NCBI RefSeq assembly: GCF_014699005.1
Contig: NZ_JACWZY010000051.1
Coordinates: forward strand, 1 to 37,462
Length of the DNA: 37,462 bases
Origin: Spirosoma profusum
GTDB taxonomy: Bacteria; Bacteroidota; Bacteroidia; Cytophagales; Spirosomataceae
Direction of reading: 5' to 3'
Shown here: positions 1 to 8,203 of the stretch, one piece after another
How positions within the stretch are numbered: the first letter of the stretch is position 1
Layout of the letters: each line of letters opens with the position of its first letter
Made by a program: the position numbers and the translations under genes
Notes under the pieces: generated by a model
The model's database searches: none
Told to the model about the DNA's origin: nothing
The model's input: the letters and a program-made list of their open reading frames with translations, nothing else

Positions 1-72
1 ACGGCTTACGTGGCGATGTATGAGAAATAGAATAATTTTTAGTTGACAAGGCTTGTTTTGTTCATAGGAATC

Positions 73-166
73 GCTCCCTCCTGAGACGATGAGAGATTTG
101 AGTATCTATAATTCGGGCATTTCAAGAGACGGTATTTAACCTTAAGTTGCGTACTTTGGCTAACAG
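73..166 (+). repeat. Dispersed intergenic repeat, copy A
   Basis: The block begins GCTCCCTC, has the core TGAGACG, then GAGAGATTTGAGTATC and ATTCGGGC, and ends with GTACTTTGGCT. Nearly the same order of blocks occurs at 30465-30556, and shorter relatives occur near 1257, 1906, 31219 and 34019, all on the plus strand. The last part resembles a Bacteroidota -7 element (TACTTTG) and lies about 36 bases before the next start codon, so it may carry a promoter. The function of the repeat is unknown. Confidence 0.6.
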
Positions 167-195
167 ACAACTGATTTTACAACAGGTTTTGAGGA

Positions 196-516
196 ATGAA
201 ATGGTATACTAGATTGCTACCTACTGACAACCACAGCGGCTATATCTCCATCTTTATTTTATTAGCAGTAGTCGCGTTAATACTTCTCAATTGGACGTTT
301 TCGTATGTAACGTTAAAGATTGTAGGGGGACTAGTTATGTTATCTGGCGTGTTAAGTCTATATGCTGCCTTCTATACCAAAAATGAATACACTTTCACTT
401 TCTTCATACCTTATGTTAATCAGCGATTGTGGAGTCGATCAACTAAAAAGGCGGTTAATATATTGGGTGGCTTATTATGGATCTTTGTAGGAATTATCCT
501 ACTTCGAACGGTTTAG
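196..516 (+). CDS. Small orphan membrane protein (106 aa)
   Basis: I do not recognise this family. Hydrophobic stretches at about residues 17-34, 40-60 and 86-104 suggest three membrane helices joined by short polar loops. There is no signal peptide or recognisable motif. The ATG is preceded directly by GAGGA, an unusually good ribosome-binding match for this phylum, which supports the start. It is the first of three consecutive plus-strand genes for small membrane proteins and sits behind dispersed repeat copy A, which probably supplies its promoter. Confidence 0.6.
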   Translation: MKWYTRLLPTDNHSGYISIFILLAVVALILLNWTFSYVTLKIVGGLVMLSGVLSLYAAFYTKNEYTFTFFIPYVNQRLWSRSTKKAVNILGGLLWIFVGIILLRTV

Positions 517-546
517 CTTATCATATTTGCTCATATACAACAGAAA

Positions 547-831
547 ATGAAAATTGATTTACACTTACTCAAGCAGCATAGTTTTATGGCTATAAGCGCT
601 TTTGTAGTGGCGGTATCAATATTATTGTATAAGAATAGATTTACCCTAGAACTTAATAATAATGTTAGATATCTTTTAAATGGTATTCTTACATGCGTGT
701 TCTTTCCCTGTATTGTAATTGGATTTGGATTTCTCGCTCTGGACCGTATTGCAATACGACGGATAATAGCTAGCATTTTGCTATTAGAGGGTATGTACAT
801 TCTGTATATGATAATAGAAGCAAATACTTGA
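547..831 (+). CDS. Small orphan membrane protein (94 aa)
   Basis: Unrecognised. It starts 30 bases after the previous gene and has hydrophobic segments at about residues 13-28, 41-63 and 70-90, consistent with three membrane helices. The codons are A+T-rich, like its neighbours. Close spacing suggests co-transcription with the 106-aa protein upstream. An open frame on the opposite strand over the same bases is arginine-rich and is taken to be a shadow. Confidence 0.5.
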   Translation: MKIDLHLLKQHSFMAISAFVVAVSILLYKNRFTLELNNNVRYLLNGILTCVFFPCIVIGFGFLALDRIAIRRIIASILLLEGMYILYMIIEANT

Positions 832-888
832 ATCTGTCAGATCAGGTTTCTACGTGAACAACATAAAGCTACTTATACGACAATTTTG

Positions 889-1179
889 ATGGGTCTTTTT
901 CTAATCAATAATCCCCTTTTTTACGTATTTGGCGCAACGTTTTTTGTTCTGCAAATGACCAAAGCATATTTGCATTTCAAATACCTTATCGCCAAAGATT
1001 CGAAGTACCAACAGACTACACGACTACGTAAATACAATATATTTTTGGATAGCTTATCAATAGTTAGACCCTTCTCAAACCCTAATAACTTACCTGAAAT
1101 TAGAAGGTTAAACATCCTAACAGCACTCTGTTATTTATCGGTAACTTTAATGATGTTGGCCGGATTGGACAAAATATAA
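889..1179 (+). CDS. Small orphan membrane protein (96 aa)
   Basis: Unrecognised. I place the start at the ATG at 889; the TTG immediately before it would add one residue. A hydrophobic segment lies at about residues 5-24, another near 76-94, with a basic stretch between them (KYLIAKDSKYQQTTRLRKY), suggesting two membrane helices with a cytoplasmic loop. It follows the 94-aa protein by 57 bases in the same orientation and may belong to the same transcript. Confidence 0.5.
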   Translation: MGLFLINNPLFYVFGATFFVLQMTKAYLHFKYLIAKDSKYQQTTRLRKYNIFLDSLSIVRPFSNPNNLPEIRRLNILTALCYLSVTLMMLAGLDKI

Positions 1180-1256
1180 TCAAGGCAAGTTTTACCGCTA
1201 TAGCCATGCATAAGGCACTCTAACCTAAATACTCAGGTATGCCCCGTCGCAGCAAA

Positions 1257-1305
1257 CCCTCCCATGCGAGACGAAGGCAGTTTCCTGTTTCTTGACCGGG
1301 CGATT
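1257..1305 (+). repeat. Dispersed intergenic repeat, copy B (diverged)
   Basis: This copy reads CCCTCCCATGCGAGACGAAG and then TTTCCTGTTTCTTGACCGGGCG. It is closest to copy F near 34019, which shares CCCTCC, GAGACGAA and GTTTCT. It lies 36 bases before the next gene. Confidence 0.4.
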
Positions 1306-1340
1306 AATGAACCAGAACAGTCACAAGTTCAAAAGACTAT

Positions 1341-1796
1341 ATGAAATTCGTTTACATTATTGATGTTGATTTGAACATTATTGAAATTGCAGGAAAAGGA
1401 AGTGACCGGCTTCAAGTTTGGAACGAGATTTTAAGCAGAAGCCAAGCTGACTTGGATAACCTGATACCATTAACTATTGTCAAAATACTGCCACATCCAC
1501 TTTTGGAGAAGCTACAACTTACCCTACAACAAAAAATAGAAGAGAATGCATCACTTCCATCCGACCATTCTCAATGGGAAGGTCGTTTCAAGGAAGAAGA
1601 CGTATTTGTGAAAAAGTTAATCTTCGGACAGCCTTACAAATTGTACACCTCTGGTAGGGAGAATACAATAACCTTTCTGGCAAATATTTATAATTTCATT
1701 ATGCAAACACCCAATTCTGGTCTGTTTGAAGTAACAGGTTCTACTCATAGCGAAATCAAAAGGATTCTTAGCTCTGCTTCGGCAGGTTCCGTGTGA
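1341..1796 (+). CDS. Hypothetical protein (151 aa)
   Basis: Unrecognised cytoplasmic protein without signal peptide or membrane segment. The N-terminus (FVYIIDVDLNIIEIAGKG) is a beta-rich hydrophobic/polar alternation that loosely recalls the first strand pair of GIY-YIG nucleases, but the rest of that motif is not convincing, so I do not assign it. The central part contains a leucine-rich helix (LLEKLQLTLQQKIEE). It stands alone between two dispersed-repeat copies. Confidence 0.5.
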   Translation: MKFVYIIDVDLNIIEIAGKGSDRLQVWNEILSRSQADLDNLIPLTIVKILPHPLLEKLQLTLQQKIEENASLPSDHSQWEGRFKEEDVFVKKLIFGQPYKLYTSGRENTITFLANIYNFIMQTPNSGLFEVTGSTHSEIKRILSSASAGSV

Positions 1797-1890
1797 CAGG
1801 AAGCGTGTAATGGAGGTCAGTTCTCAGCCCAACTACCACCGTGTTCGCGGGCGAACGAACCAAGAAGAACCGTTAAGAATCCATTTTAAC

Positions 1891-1935
1891 TACGTCTCAT
1901 ATATGGCTCCCAAGTGAGACGAACGAGCGTTCATC
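1891..1935 (+). repeat. Dispersed repeat copy C within a small hairpin
   Basis: GCTCCCAAGTGAGACGAACGAGCG repeats the core of the dispersed family. Just upstream an inverted CGTCTCA pairs with TGAGACG to give a 7-bp stem with a 15-base loop. The rest of the 1797-2125 gap is A+T-rich and shows no gene. It contains a palindrome-like TACAAAATATGCATTTCGTATTTTG stretch just before the next gene. Confidence 0.35.
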
Positions 1936-2125
1936 TATCTGCTTCAAAAATGGGGCTATGGAAGCGGTCTGGGTTGTGCAACAGCCACAGGCGATTTGTG
2001 AGATACTAATACGCTTTATGAGTATATTTTCTAGTATGCTTTCTTTAGAACTTTACAAAATATGCATTTCGTATTTTGTAATGAAAGTGCGTCAATCAGC
2101 GGGTTAGCCAACATGAATAAAGAGT

Positions 2126-3004
2126 ATGCAAATTGACTTGACAGCAATTGGAGTGATAATTGCCGCAGTGGCATTAATTATTGCCTACTTGCAGCTTGTT
2201 CGCACCCCAAAGTTGTCTCAAGATAAACAAGTTAGTAGCACAAAAAAGGAGAGTCTGCTAAGTAATATCAAAGCAAATAATCATATTACTATAGGCTATT
2301 TCAATTGTCGCCCCTTTATTGAAATGGTTGCAGAAAGTAATTCCGAACCTAGCGGCTATTATGCTGCTATTATGAAAAAAATTTTCAACTCTTACAATAT
2401 TAATATTTTGTGGAAACAACTCTCCATTTGTAATTCTATCGAGTCTGTTTTGAACAAAGATGTTGACGTTATAGTATCAGTTTTTCAAACTGCAAAAAGA
2501 GCAAAATTTGTTGACTTTTGTTGCTTACATCATTCTGTTAAAATTGGTGGAGTTTGTAGAAAAAATTTGACAGGAATAAAATCATTATCAGACTTAACAA
2601 CTAATCAGGACTTAAAAATAGTAGTAGGGAAAAATGAAATTGGACATGAACTAATTGAAGTTCTTAACCTTCCAAGGAGACGTTTAACAATCATTGAAAA
2701 TGAAGATACTGAAAAAATAATCTCATTTATTGAGATTGGTCAAGCCGATGTGGCCATATTGGACTCTCGATCTGTTAAAAATTTTTTTGACAATTTCTAT
2801 ACCAAGAAAGGGGTTACCTTAAAACCAATATTTCAGATAAACCCTTTGCTTATATGCTTAAATGGAATTATGATTCCGCAAGATCAGCATGAACTGTCTT
2901 ATTGGCTAGAAAACGAAATGAAAAAAGTAAGAAACGAGGAAAGTATTAAACAAATGGAAATAGATTTTTTGGAAGAATTTCAAGGAATTATAAATCGTAT
3001 ATGA
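2126..3004 (+). CDS. Membrane-anchored solute-binding-like (SBP_bac_3-type) protein
   Basis: The first 25 residues form one hydrophobic helix (LTAIGVIIAAVALIIAYLQ) with no clear cleavage site, so the protein is probably anchored. Residues about 50-285 follow the pattern of family 3 periplasmic solute-binding domains: an opening strand ITIGYFNCRPFIE, then GYYAAIMKKIF, a DVIVSVFQTAKRAKFVDF segment typical of the ligand-binding cleft, and a second lobe with DVAILDSRSVKNFF. Amino-acid or related ligands are usual for the family, but the ligand here is unknown. No transporter permease or ATPase is nearby, so a sensory role is equally possible. The base composition is notably A+T-rich compared with genes after 5 kb. 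Confidence 0.6.
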   Translation: MQIDLTAIGVIIAAVALIIAYLQLVRTPKLSQDKQVSSTKKESLLSNIKANNHITIGYFNCRPFIEMVAESNSEPSGYYAAIMKKIFNSYNINILWKQLSICNSIESVLNKDVDVIVSVFQTAKRAKFVDFCCLHHSVKIGGVCRKNLTGIKSLSDLTTNQDLKIVVGKNEIGHELIEVLNLPRRRLTIIENEDTEKIISFIEIGQADVAILDSRSVKNFFDNFYTKKGVTLKPIFQINPLLICLNGIMIPQDQHELSYWLENEMKKVRNEESIKQMEIDFLEEFQGIINRI

Positions 3005-3390
3005 ACCGCTATACGTCTAATAACATGGGGTTTTATGCAAGTGTGGCTGGACGTTGACAGTTTCGGCAGCAGATTCTCTATTCGGCAGCAGTTCGCCACT
3101 CGTCTTCGGTTCGGGGGCGATGAAATTCTACTCTGCATTTGTTCTTATCTTCAACTTTCGTAAAATTGGCATCATGTTCCGTGTTGGATGTTCCCTGAAT
3201 ACCCACCTTCGACAATACCTGTTCGTTGACGATCGGTCTCACAAAAATGCTCTATTGCTGCGACGAGGTAGGTTCCATGAATCTGGTTCTTGAATGAGGC
3301 GTTTTTTAATAATTGTCAACTACTAGGCCTAGCATACGACTCTGAGAGAAGTACAAATTAAATGTAAACAAATTCATTGTAAGTAGTCTG
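3005..3390. other. Gap without a convincing gene
   Basis: The stretch holds an 80-codon plus-strand open frame of low-complexity composition, which I judge to be chance, and a degenerate TTCGGCAGCAG direct repeat (3062-3090). Nothing else is recognisable up to the insertion sequence. Confidence 0.4.
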
Positions 3391-3425
3391 TAAGAAATAG
3401 TTTGCATTATTTCTAACTTGCCCCC

Positions 3426-3866
3426 ATGGGACGAGTAAATACACCACTGCTAACTCAGACCCAACGGGCTGATCTAGAACGCGAACTGAAAACTAACGAC
3501 AACTATAGCTTTCGCATGCGCTGCCAAGCCATTATGCTCAAAGCAACTGGCCGTAAATCGAAAGATGTTGCCCAGATTGTGGGCATGTGCCATGTGAGTG
3601 TGAATAGTTGGCTGAAGCGCTTTAAAACCGATGGACTACAAGGGCTACAAACCAAACCGGGGCGGGGACGTAAGCCCTTACTGGATAAAGTAACCGATAA
3701 AGATGCGGTACTGGCCGCTATTAAAGCCAACCGCCAGCGCATCCAACTAGCCAAAGCCGATTGGCAAGCCACTCGCCAGGAAGGCAGCAGGCCTGTCAGC
3801 GAATCTACGTTCCGAACGTTTTTAAAAACCTTGGTGGACGATATAAACGAATTCGCCGACGGGTAA
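3426..3866 (+). CDS. IS630-family transposase, ORF A (DNA-binding part)
   Basis: The 146-residue product has the helix-turn-helix region of IS630 transposases (RMRCQAIMLKATGRKSKDVAQIVGM followed by a second helix and a basic GLQTKPGRGRKP stretch). Alone it lacks the catalytic domain. The reading frame ends soon after a T-TTA-AAA slippery sequence, so this is the unshifted product, and the full transposase is expected to come from a -1 shift into the overlapping frame. The short ORF A product could act as a DNA-binding inhibitor, as known for other insertion sequences; that is inference. Confidence 0.8.
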   Translation: MGRVNTPLLTQTQRADLERELKTNDNYSFRMRCQAIMLKATGRKSKDVAQIVGMCHVSVNSWLKRFKTDGLQGLQTKPGRGRKPLLDKVTDKDAVLAAIKANRQRIQLAKADWQATRQEGSRPVSESTFRTFLKTLVDDINEFADG

Positions 3867-4459
3867 AAGGAAAGGCCGACCCACTGATGTATACTCACAA
3901 AAAGGAACAGCTTATGGAGTTGGAAGAACTTGCTCAGCAAGGATTGATTGAGTTGTTGTATGGCGATGAATCGCACGTGTGTAGTGAGGGGTATGTGCCT
4001 TACGGCTGGCAGTTTCCTGGGGAGAATGTTCATATAGCGGCTCAAAAGGGCTTCAAGGTCAACTGTTGGGGCCTGATCAGTCGGCAAAATGTTTTGCATT
4101 GGGCGACGACTCAGCACCGGATTACCGCTCAGTTTGTGGGCGAGCAACTCGATAGGCTTTCGTTGCAGCTTCATCAGTCGACAGTGATTGTGTTGGACAA
4201 TGCCCGGATTCACACAGCAGGCTACATCCAAAGGATGCGTCCGATTTGGGAAGCCAGAGGGCTTTATCTATTTTTCTTACCTGTTTACTGTCCCCATCTC
4301 AACCTGGCCGAAACGCTATGGCGGCATCTAAAAGGGGGATGGCTAAGGCCCGAAGATTATTTGACTAGTGATGATTTAGCCTATGCCCTGAATCGCTGTT
4401 TGGCAAATGTGGGTGGAAAGCTAACCATCAACTTTAGGACTTTTAATGCAAACCAATAA
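3761..4459 (+). CDS. IS630-family transposase, ORF B (DDE catalytic part)
   Basis: The catalytic domain shows the DDE triad in order: YGDES, VLDNARIH and HLNLAETLW, together with the hallmark FLPVYCPHLNLAE stretch. Its own nominal start is in the overlap and is probably not used. A -1 shift at 3821-3827 joins ORF A through Leu-Lys to Asn-Leu-Gly-Gly-Arg-Tyr and yields a protein of about 344 residues, normal for the family. All catalytic residues are present, so the element may still be active. Confidence 0.85.
   Translation: MASHSPGRQQACQRIYVPNVFKNLGGRYKRIRRRVKGKADPLMYTHKKEQLMELEELAQQGLIELLYGDESHVCSEGYVPYGWQFPGENVHIAAQKGFKVNCWGLISRQNVLHWATTQHRITAQFVGEQLDRLSLQLHQSTVIVLDNARIHTAGYIQRMRPIWEARGLYLFFLPVYCPHLNLAETLWRHLKGGWLRPEDYLTSDDLAYALNRCLANVGGKLTINFRTFNANQ
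3821..3827 (+). promoter_or_regulatory. Probable programmed -1 ribosomal frameshift site
   Basis: The bases read T TTA AAA in the ORF A frame. This is a canonical X XXY YYZ heptamer, allowing TTA-AAA to re-pair as TTT-AAA and to continue with AAC in the ORF B frame. It lies inside the overlap of the two open frames, 36 bases before the ORF A stop. Confidence 0.7.
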
Positions 4460-4559
4460 ACGAGGGCTACTTATCTATTATTAGATTTCAACTTATACCA
4501 GCGAAATAGCCACATTGGTCGTCCACCTCATGTACTAATGCTCAAACTTTAGATTTCTT

Positions 4560-5090
4560 ATGCATGTAGGTTTTTTATTATTACAGGAACTCGAAGTCAA
4601 TGATGTATTCGTGGGGGCACTCCTTGTTACGGATGAATCGGGAGTGCCGATTGAATTTAAATGTACTCATGCTATTAAGCCGACATTGATTCAGCGAGCA
4701 TTATACGGCGATAACTTGCGTCCTTTTATTGGCGTCACTTTATGCGGAGTTCCTTTGTATCAATCACTCAAAAATGAGCCAGATGTAATTTTTATCAAAC
4801 AGGCTTTTTGTCTAAACCTACATCTAGAGGTTAATGCAGATACCGTTCTGGTATCCAGGGCTGGTGAATCGCTAGGTACAGGTGAGCTTTCTCATCGGGA
4901 CCGCATGAATAGCGAGGGCGGTTTTCCACCCATAATCGTTACCTATCATCCTGATTCCAAGAAAAGTGAAAATGACGAGGTTCGGGAGTTGATCAGTCAG
5001 GTATTTCTGAATGTCGATGTATTGGAGCCCTTTGATCGAATTAGCAAATCCATTGAAGTTTTGGGGCGAAATGATCCACTATACAGGTAA
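4560..5090 (+). CDS. Conserved protein partnered with SNF2 helicase (176 aa)
   Basis: The start MHVGFLLLQELEVNDVFVGALLVTDESGVPIEFKCT resembles, from memory, an uncharacterised family found next to SNF2 helicases in unrelated bacteria, whose members begin with a similar GG(L)LVTD-GxPxEF pattern. There is no signal peptide. The natural start seems intact, although the IS630 target TA supplies the A of the ATG, so the native promoter and leader have been displaced by the element. The gene overlaps the downstream helicase by about 20 bases, implying translational coupling and joint function. No enzymatic motif is visible. Confidence 0.7.
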   Translation: MHVGFLLLQELEVNDVFVGALLVTDESGVPIEFKCTHAIKPTLIQRALYGDNLRPFIGVTLCGVPLYQSLKNEPDVIFIKQAFCLNLHLEVNADTVLVSRAGESLGTGELSHRDRMNSEGGFPPIIVTYHPDSKKSENDEVRELISQVFLNVDVLEPFDRISKSIEVLGRNDPLYR

Positions 5091-7323
5091 AAATTGGATA
5101 GAAAAACTACCATTCATCCAACGTACAAAGCTAGCACTGGCCAGTTCCACGGCGTCATTTGAGAAGCCGTACGTGGCTTCTTTGTTTGTTGAAGATCTGG
5201 TAATACCTCAATCGTCAGTAACTTCCCTCAATACTTTTGAACTAAACACTCCTCGCCTTTCGATTGATCTTTGCTTTGATAAATCATCATTCTCGCCAGG
5301 TAAAAGAGGAAATCTTTTTTCGCCAGTTAGCTTCCCCGCGCTGAGTGAAAACCTCTGTTTCTCGACTCCAACACAGACTGATGATATTGAGCTATTGAAA
5401 CTGGACAGTGAGAAGATCGAAAGTGTACCCATTAATTTCAAGCCAACAGCTGTCTTTTTTATTAAAAACGGCTTTACTATTAACGTTCCTATCATTGACG
5501 ACCAAACCAATTTGATGGCTATGACAGGTTTACAGCCTGTTATTGTAGATATACCATTTCAGCTTACAAGGGTCGAGACTAATGGAAAATCATATGGTAA
5601 AAGAAGGGCTAAATCCATTTCTCCCCCTACATGGAGCTTATTTCCAGCTGAATCAGAAACTAAACCAGATGAAAACAAACGAGCTCTTAAAAAGCAGCTT
5701 CAACCTCAGTTTTTGCCAGCGGATATCCTTGACCTATTTGATCTTATTTTCCCCGTTTTACAGCCACCACTGGGGAGGGATTTTAAACGTGAAATTGATC
5801 TTCCCAATGAACCTTATCCTTATCAATGGGAAGGCATTGGCTTTTTAACAGATAATCCGAGAGTTTTGCTTGGCGATGAAATGGGATTAGGAAAATCCAT
5901 TCAGGTGATTGTGGCAATCAAGCTGCTCATCCGAAAGGGAAAAGTTCTTTCTACGCTGATCCTATGCCCAAAAGCGGTAATGGGAGACTGGGAGGTCAAA
6001 TTGAGGACTTGGGCCCCAGAATTAAAAGTTACCAGGATGGATGAAGCAAGGGATAAACGGGCGGCCCGGTGGTCCCAGCAATCCCATGTCTATCTCTGCA
6101 CATACGAAACATTCCGGTTGGATTTTAGCTACACAAGCTCACTGCGAAATTTGGAAGTAACGTCGAAGGGTCATACTATAACCTGCCCAAATCCAGCCTG
6201 CAAGGTGTTCTTAAATGTTCCATATGCGTTCCACAACAACCCAACAATTAAGATAAACTGTCCGACTTGTAAGCAGACGTTTTTTTATCCGCTTGGGGGA
6301 GATCGTGCCCGCACCAAGTTCGACCTGGTAGTTTACGATGAAATACAAAAGATAAAAAATCCGCTTACTGATGCCAGTAAGTCAGCCCGTCTCCCTTTTA
6401 GTACTTATCGTTGGGCATTGTCAGGTACACCTCTTGAAAACAAAATTGAGGATTTGCTTACGGTAATGACAACGATTAAGTCCGATATTTTTAAAGGAGT
6501 TAATACAGATAATTTAGATGCGGTAAAACGGGCTTACAAACCCTTTTTTAAACGACGCCGAAAGCAGGATGTACTAAAAGATTTACCCCCAATCATGCAC
6601 GATGAAATCTGGCTCGATTTGTTGCCCTCCCAACGAACGTCCTATCAGCTAGCTGAATCGCAGGGCATCATTGAACTCAAAGAAAAAGGCGAAACCATAA
6701 CCATTCAGCATATCTTCGCCTTAATCACCCGACTTAAACAAATATGCAATTTTGATCCTGGCTCAAGCCAAAGTGCCAAGCTGGAATACCTTGAAAATGA
6801 GGTTGAGAATTTGGTTGAGCAGGGGGACAAGGCGTTGGTTTTTTCGCAATATGTTACGACGCTACGCCTGATATTACCTTCCTTTAAGCCGTATAATCCC
6901 CTGCTATATGAGGGTAGCCTGAGCACGCCCCAGCGCCAGCGGATGGAAGAAAAATTTCAAGCAAAGGACAGTACACATAAACTTATGCTATTATCGTTGA
7001 TGGCAGGTAATGCCGGGATTACTTTAACCGCAGCTAATTATGTGTATCATTTCGATTCTTGGTGGAATCCGGCCACCGGAGCACAGGCCTTAGGACGTGT
7101 CCATCGGATCGGTCAGCGGAAAAATATAGTATTTAACCGGGTGCTGATGACCAACAATACTATTGAAATGCGTATTCACGCAATCTTGTCGAAGAAACGG
7201 CAACTTTTTGATTATGTAGTTGACGAGTTAAGCGATCCTGAAGGACTTGCAATGCTTAGTCGGGAAGAACTCTTCGGCTTATTTGGACTTACATATAATC
7301 CAACGAAATCCAAGCAAGCATGA
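5071..7323 (+). CDS. SNF2-family helicase with zinc-ribbon insertion (750 aa)
   Basis: I choose the ATG at 5071 rather than 5011 because the extra 20 residues only read through the upstream gene. The first 235 residues are unrecognised. The helicase core has motif I DEMGLGKS (269-276), motif II DEIQ (423-426), motif III SGTPLENK (451-458) and motif VI QALGRVHRIGQ (672-682). Between motifs I and II lies a zinc ribbon with Cys372, Cys377, Cys397 and Cys400. SNF2 proteins translocate on double-stranded DNA using ATP. In bacteria several act in anti-phage systems, which fits the surrounding modification genes, but the exact role of this pair is not known to me. It ends convergently with the next gene. 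Confidence 0.88.
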   Translation: MIHYTGKNWIEKLPFIQRTKLALASSTASFEKPYVASLFVEDLVIPQSSVTSLNTFELNTPRLSIDLCFDKSSFSPGKRGNLFSPVSFPALSENLCFSTPTQTDDIELLKLDSEKIESVPINFKPTAVFFIKNGFTINVPIIDDQTNLMAMTGLQPVIVDIPFQLTRVETNGKSYGKRRAKSISPPTWSLFPAESETKPDENKRALKKQLQPQFLPADILDLFDLIFPVLQPPLGRDFKREIDLPNEPYPYQWEGIGFLTDNPRVLLGDEMGLGKSIQVIVAIKLLIRKGKVLSTLILCPKAVMGDWEVKLRTWAPELKVTRMDEARDKRAARWSQQSHVYLCTYETFRLDFSYTSSLRNLEVTSKGHTITCPNPACKVFLNVPYAFHNNPTIKINCPTCKQTFFYPLGGDRARTKFDLVVYDEIQKIKNPLTDASKSARLPFSTYRWALSGTPLENKIEDLLTVMTTIKSDIFKGVNTDNLDAVKRAYKPFFKRRRKQDVLKDLPPIMHDEIWLDLLPSQRTSYQLAESQGIIELKEKGETITIQHIFALITRLKQICNFDPGSSQSAKLEYLENEVENLVEQGDKALVFSQYVTTLRLILPSFKPYNPLLYEGSLSTPQRQRMEEKFQAKDSTHKLMLLSLMAGNAGITLTAANYVYHFDSWWNPATGAQALGRVHRIGQRKNIVFNRVLMTNNTIEMRIHAILSKKRQLFDYVVDELSDPEGLAMLSREELFGLFGLTYNPTKSKQA

Positions 7324-7365
7324 TTACAATGAATCGATCCGGATGGTTAGTTACGAACAGGAGGT

Positions 7366-7391
7366 AAACTGACGGATTCCAACCTCAGTTT
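7366..7391. terminator. Weak inverted repeat between converging genes
   Basis: AAACTGA and TCAGTTT form a 7-bp stem with a 12-base loop in the 61-base space between the helicase stop and the stop of the minus-strand gene. There is no long U tract, so it is only a candidate bidirectional terminator. Confidence 0.25.
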
Positions 7392-8053
7392 CTGGCGCTA
7401 AACCCATACATATCAATAATTTTTGCTTTCGGGTAGTTGATATCGGTTTTCAAACCGGATTTAAAATCCGTTGTAAAGGTTGAATTAGCCAGTTCATCAA
7501 TGGTCGACTGGTATTGCGCATAAAACATCTTAATTAGAGTCAGGGACTTCTCATTTATCCGCCTGAAGCCGGCGTTCTCCTTTCTAAAAATGGTCCGGAA
7601 CGTATTACAAAAATGCTGATCGAAAGCTGGCATAAATCCAAAAACGCCCAGTAACACTTTGGTAATCAAGGTTAAGTCGCTTTGCCTATTTTGTATAAGG
7701 GTACCTTTAATACCTGAATAAATGGTTATGATTTTTTGGATGTTTTCATCGGTATAGGTGTCCACGTCGATCGTCCAAACAGACCTATCCAAGCTGGCAA
7801 TGTATTCAATGGTTGGTTGGAAATATTTAGCACTCTTACCAAGCAGAAAACTCGATCCCCTAAGCATACCCCAACTGGCCAAGTAAAAACCAAGGGTTAA
7901 GCAGCTCATTTCGGAGTCACTGGTTAGGTCATAGGGTCTGGTTAACCGAAAATAATTGTAGCAGTAGTCAAACGAGCTAAAACGGTCTTCAGGACTGGAT
8001 TTATGGATGAACTTTTCGACAGTAGTTACAATGTCATCGTGGGTGATCGTCAT
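7385..8053 (-). CDS. Conserved protein of unknown function (222 aa)
   Basis: The features DRFSSFDYCYNYFR, LGFYLASWGMLRGSSFLL, LTLITKVLLGVFGFMPAFDQHF and the terminal YPKAKIIDMYGF match a widespread uncharacterised family I recall from bacterial accessory islands; no function is known to me. It is mostly helical and has no signal peptide; the hydrophobic segments seem too short and mixed to be membrane helices. The gene converges on the SNF2 helicase and is followed, upstream on its own strand, by the DUF1016 nuclease gene after a 150-base gap. Confidence 0.65.
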   Translation of the reverse strand: MTITHDDIVTTVEKFIHKSSPEDRFSSFDYCYNYFRLTRPYDLTSDSEMSCLTLGFYLASWGMLRGSSFLLGKSAKYFQPTIEYIASLDRSVWTIDVDTYTDENIQKIITIYSGIKGTLIQNRQSDLTLITKVLLGVFGFMPAFDQHFCNTFRTIFRKENAGFRRINEKSLTLIKMFYAQYQSTIDELANSTFTTDFKSGLKTDINYPKAKIIDMYGFSARN

Positions 8054-8203
8054 ACGTTGGCATGGATAGTGGAATTGACTAGAACTCTAAATTTTATCCC
8101 CAAAGTGGTTACCATTTATAAGCTTTACACTTAATGATTACAAAAAACTATTTGGCTTATAAATCATACATTACCTTCGTTTTTCGCAATACCATAAACA
8201 ACT

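Larger units (their letters stand above)
3391..4560 (+). mobile_element. IS630-family insertion sequence
   Basis: The element carries a two-frame DDE transposase. Its proposed ends are TA-AGAAAT at 3391 and ATTTCT-TA at 4560. Reading both ends inward gives TAAGAAAT, then AGTTTG and CATTA in the same order, with small gaps, so the inverted repeats are imperfect. The flanking TA at each end matches the TA target duplication of IS630 elements, and about 1.17 kb is the normal size. The ends were set by eye and may be off by a few bases. Insertion placed the right-hand TA on the start codon of the next gene. Confidence 0.65.

Noticed and set aside
3054..3293. 79-codon plus-strand frame
   Set aside because: Low-complexity beginning, no family resemblance and no ribosome-binding sequence; treated as chance.
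5582..5848. 88-codon frame inside the SNF2 helicase
   Set aside because: It overlaps the conserved helicase in another frame with no independent support.
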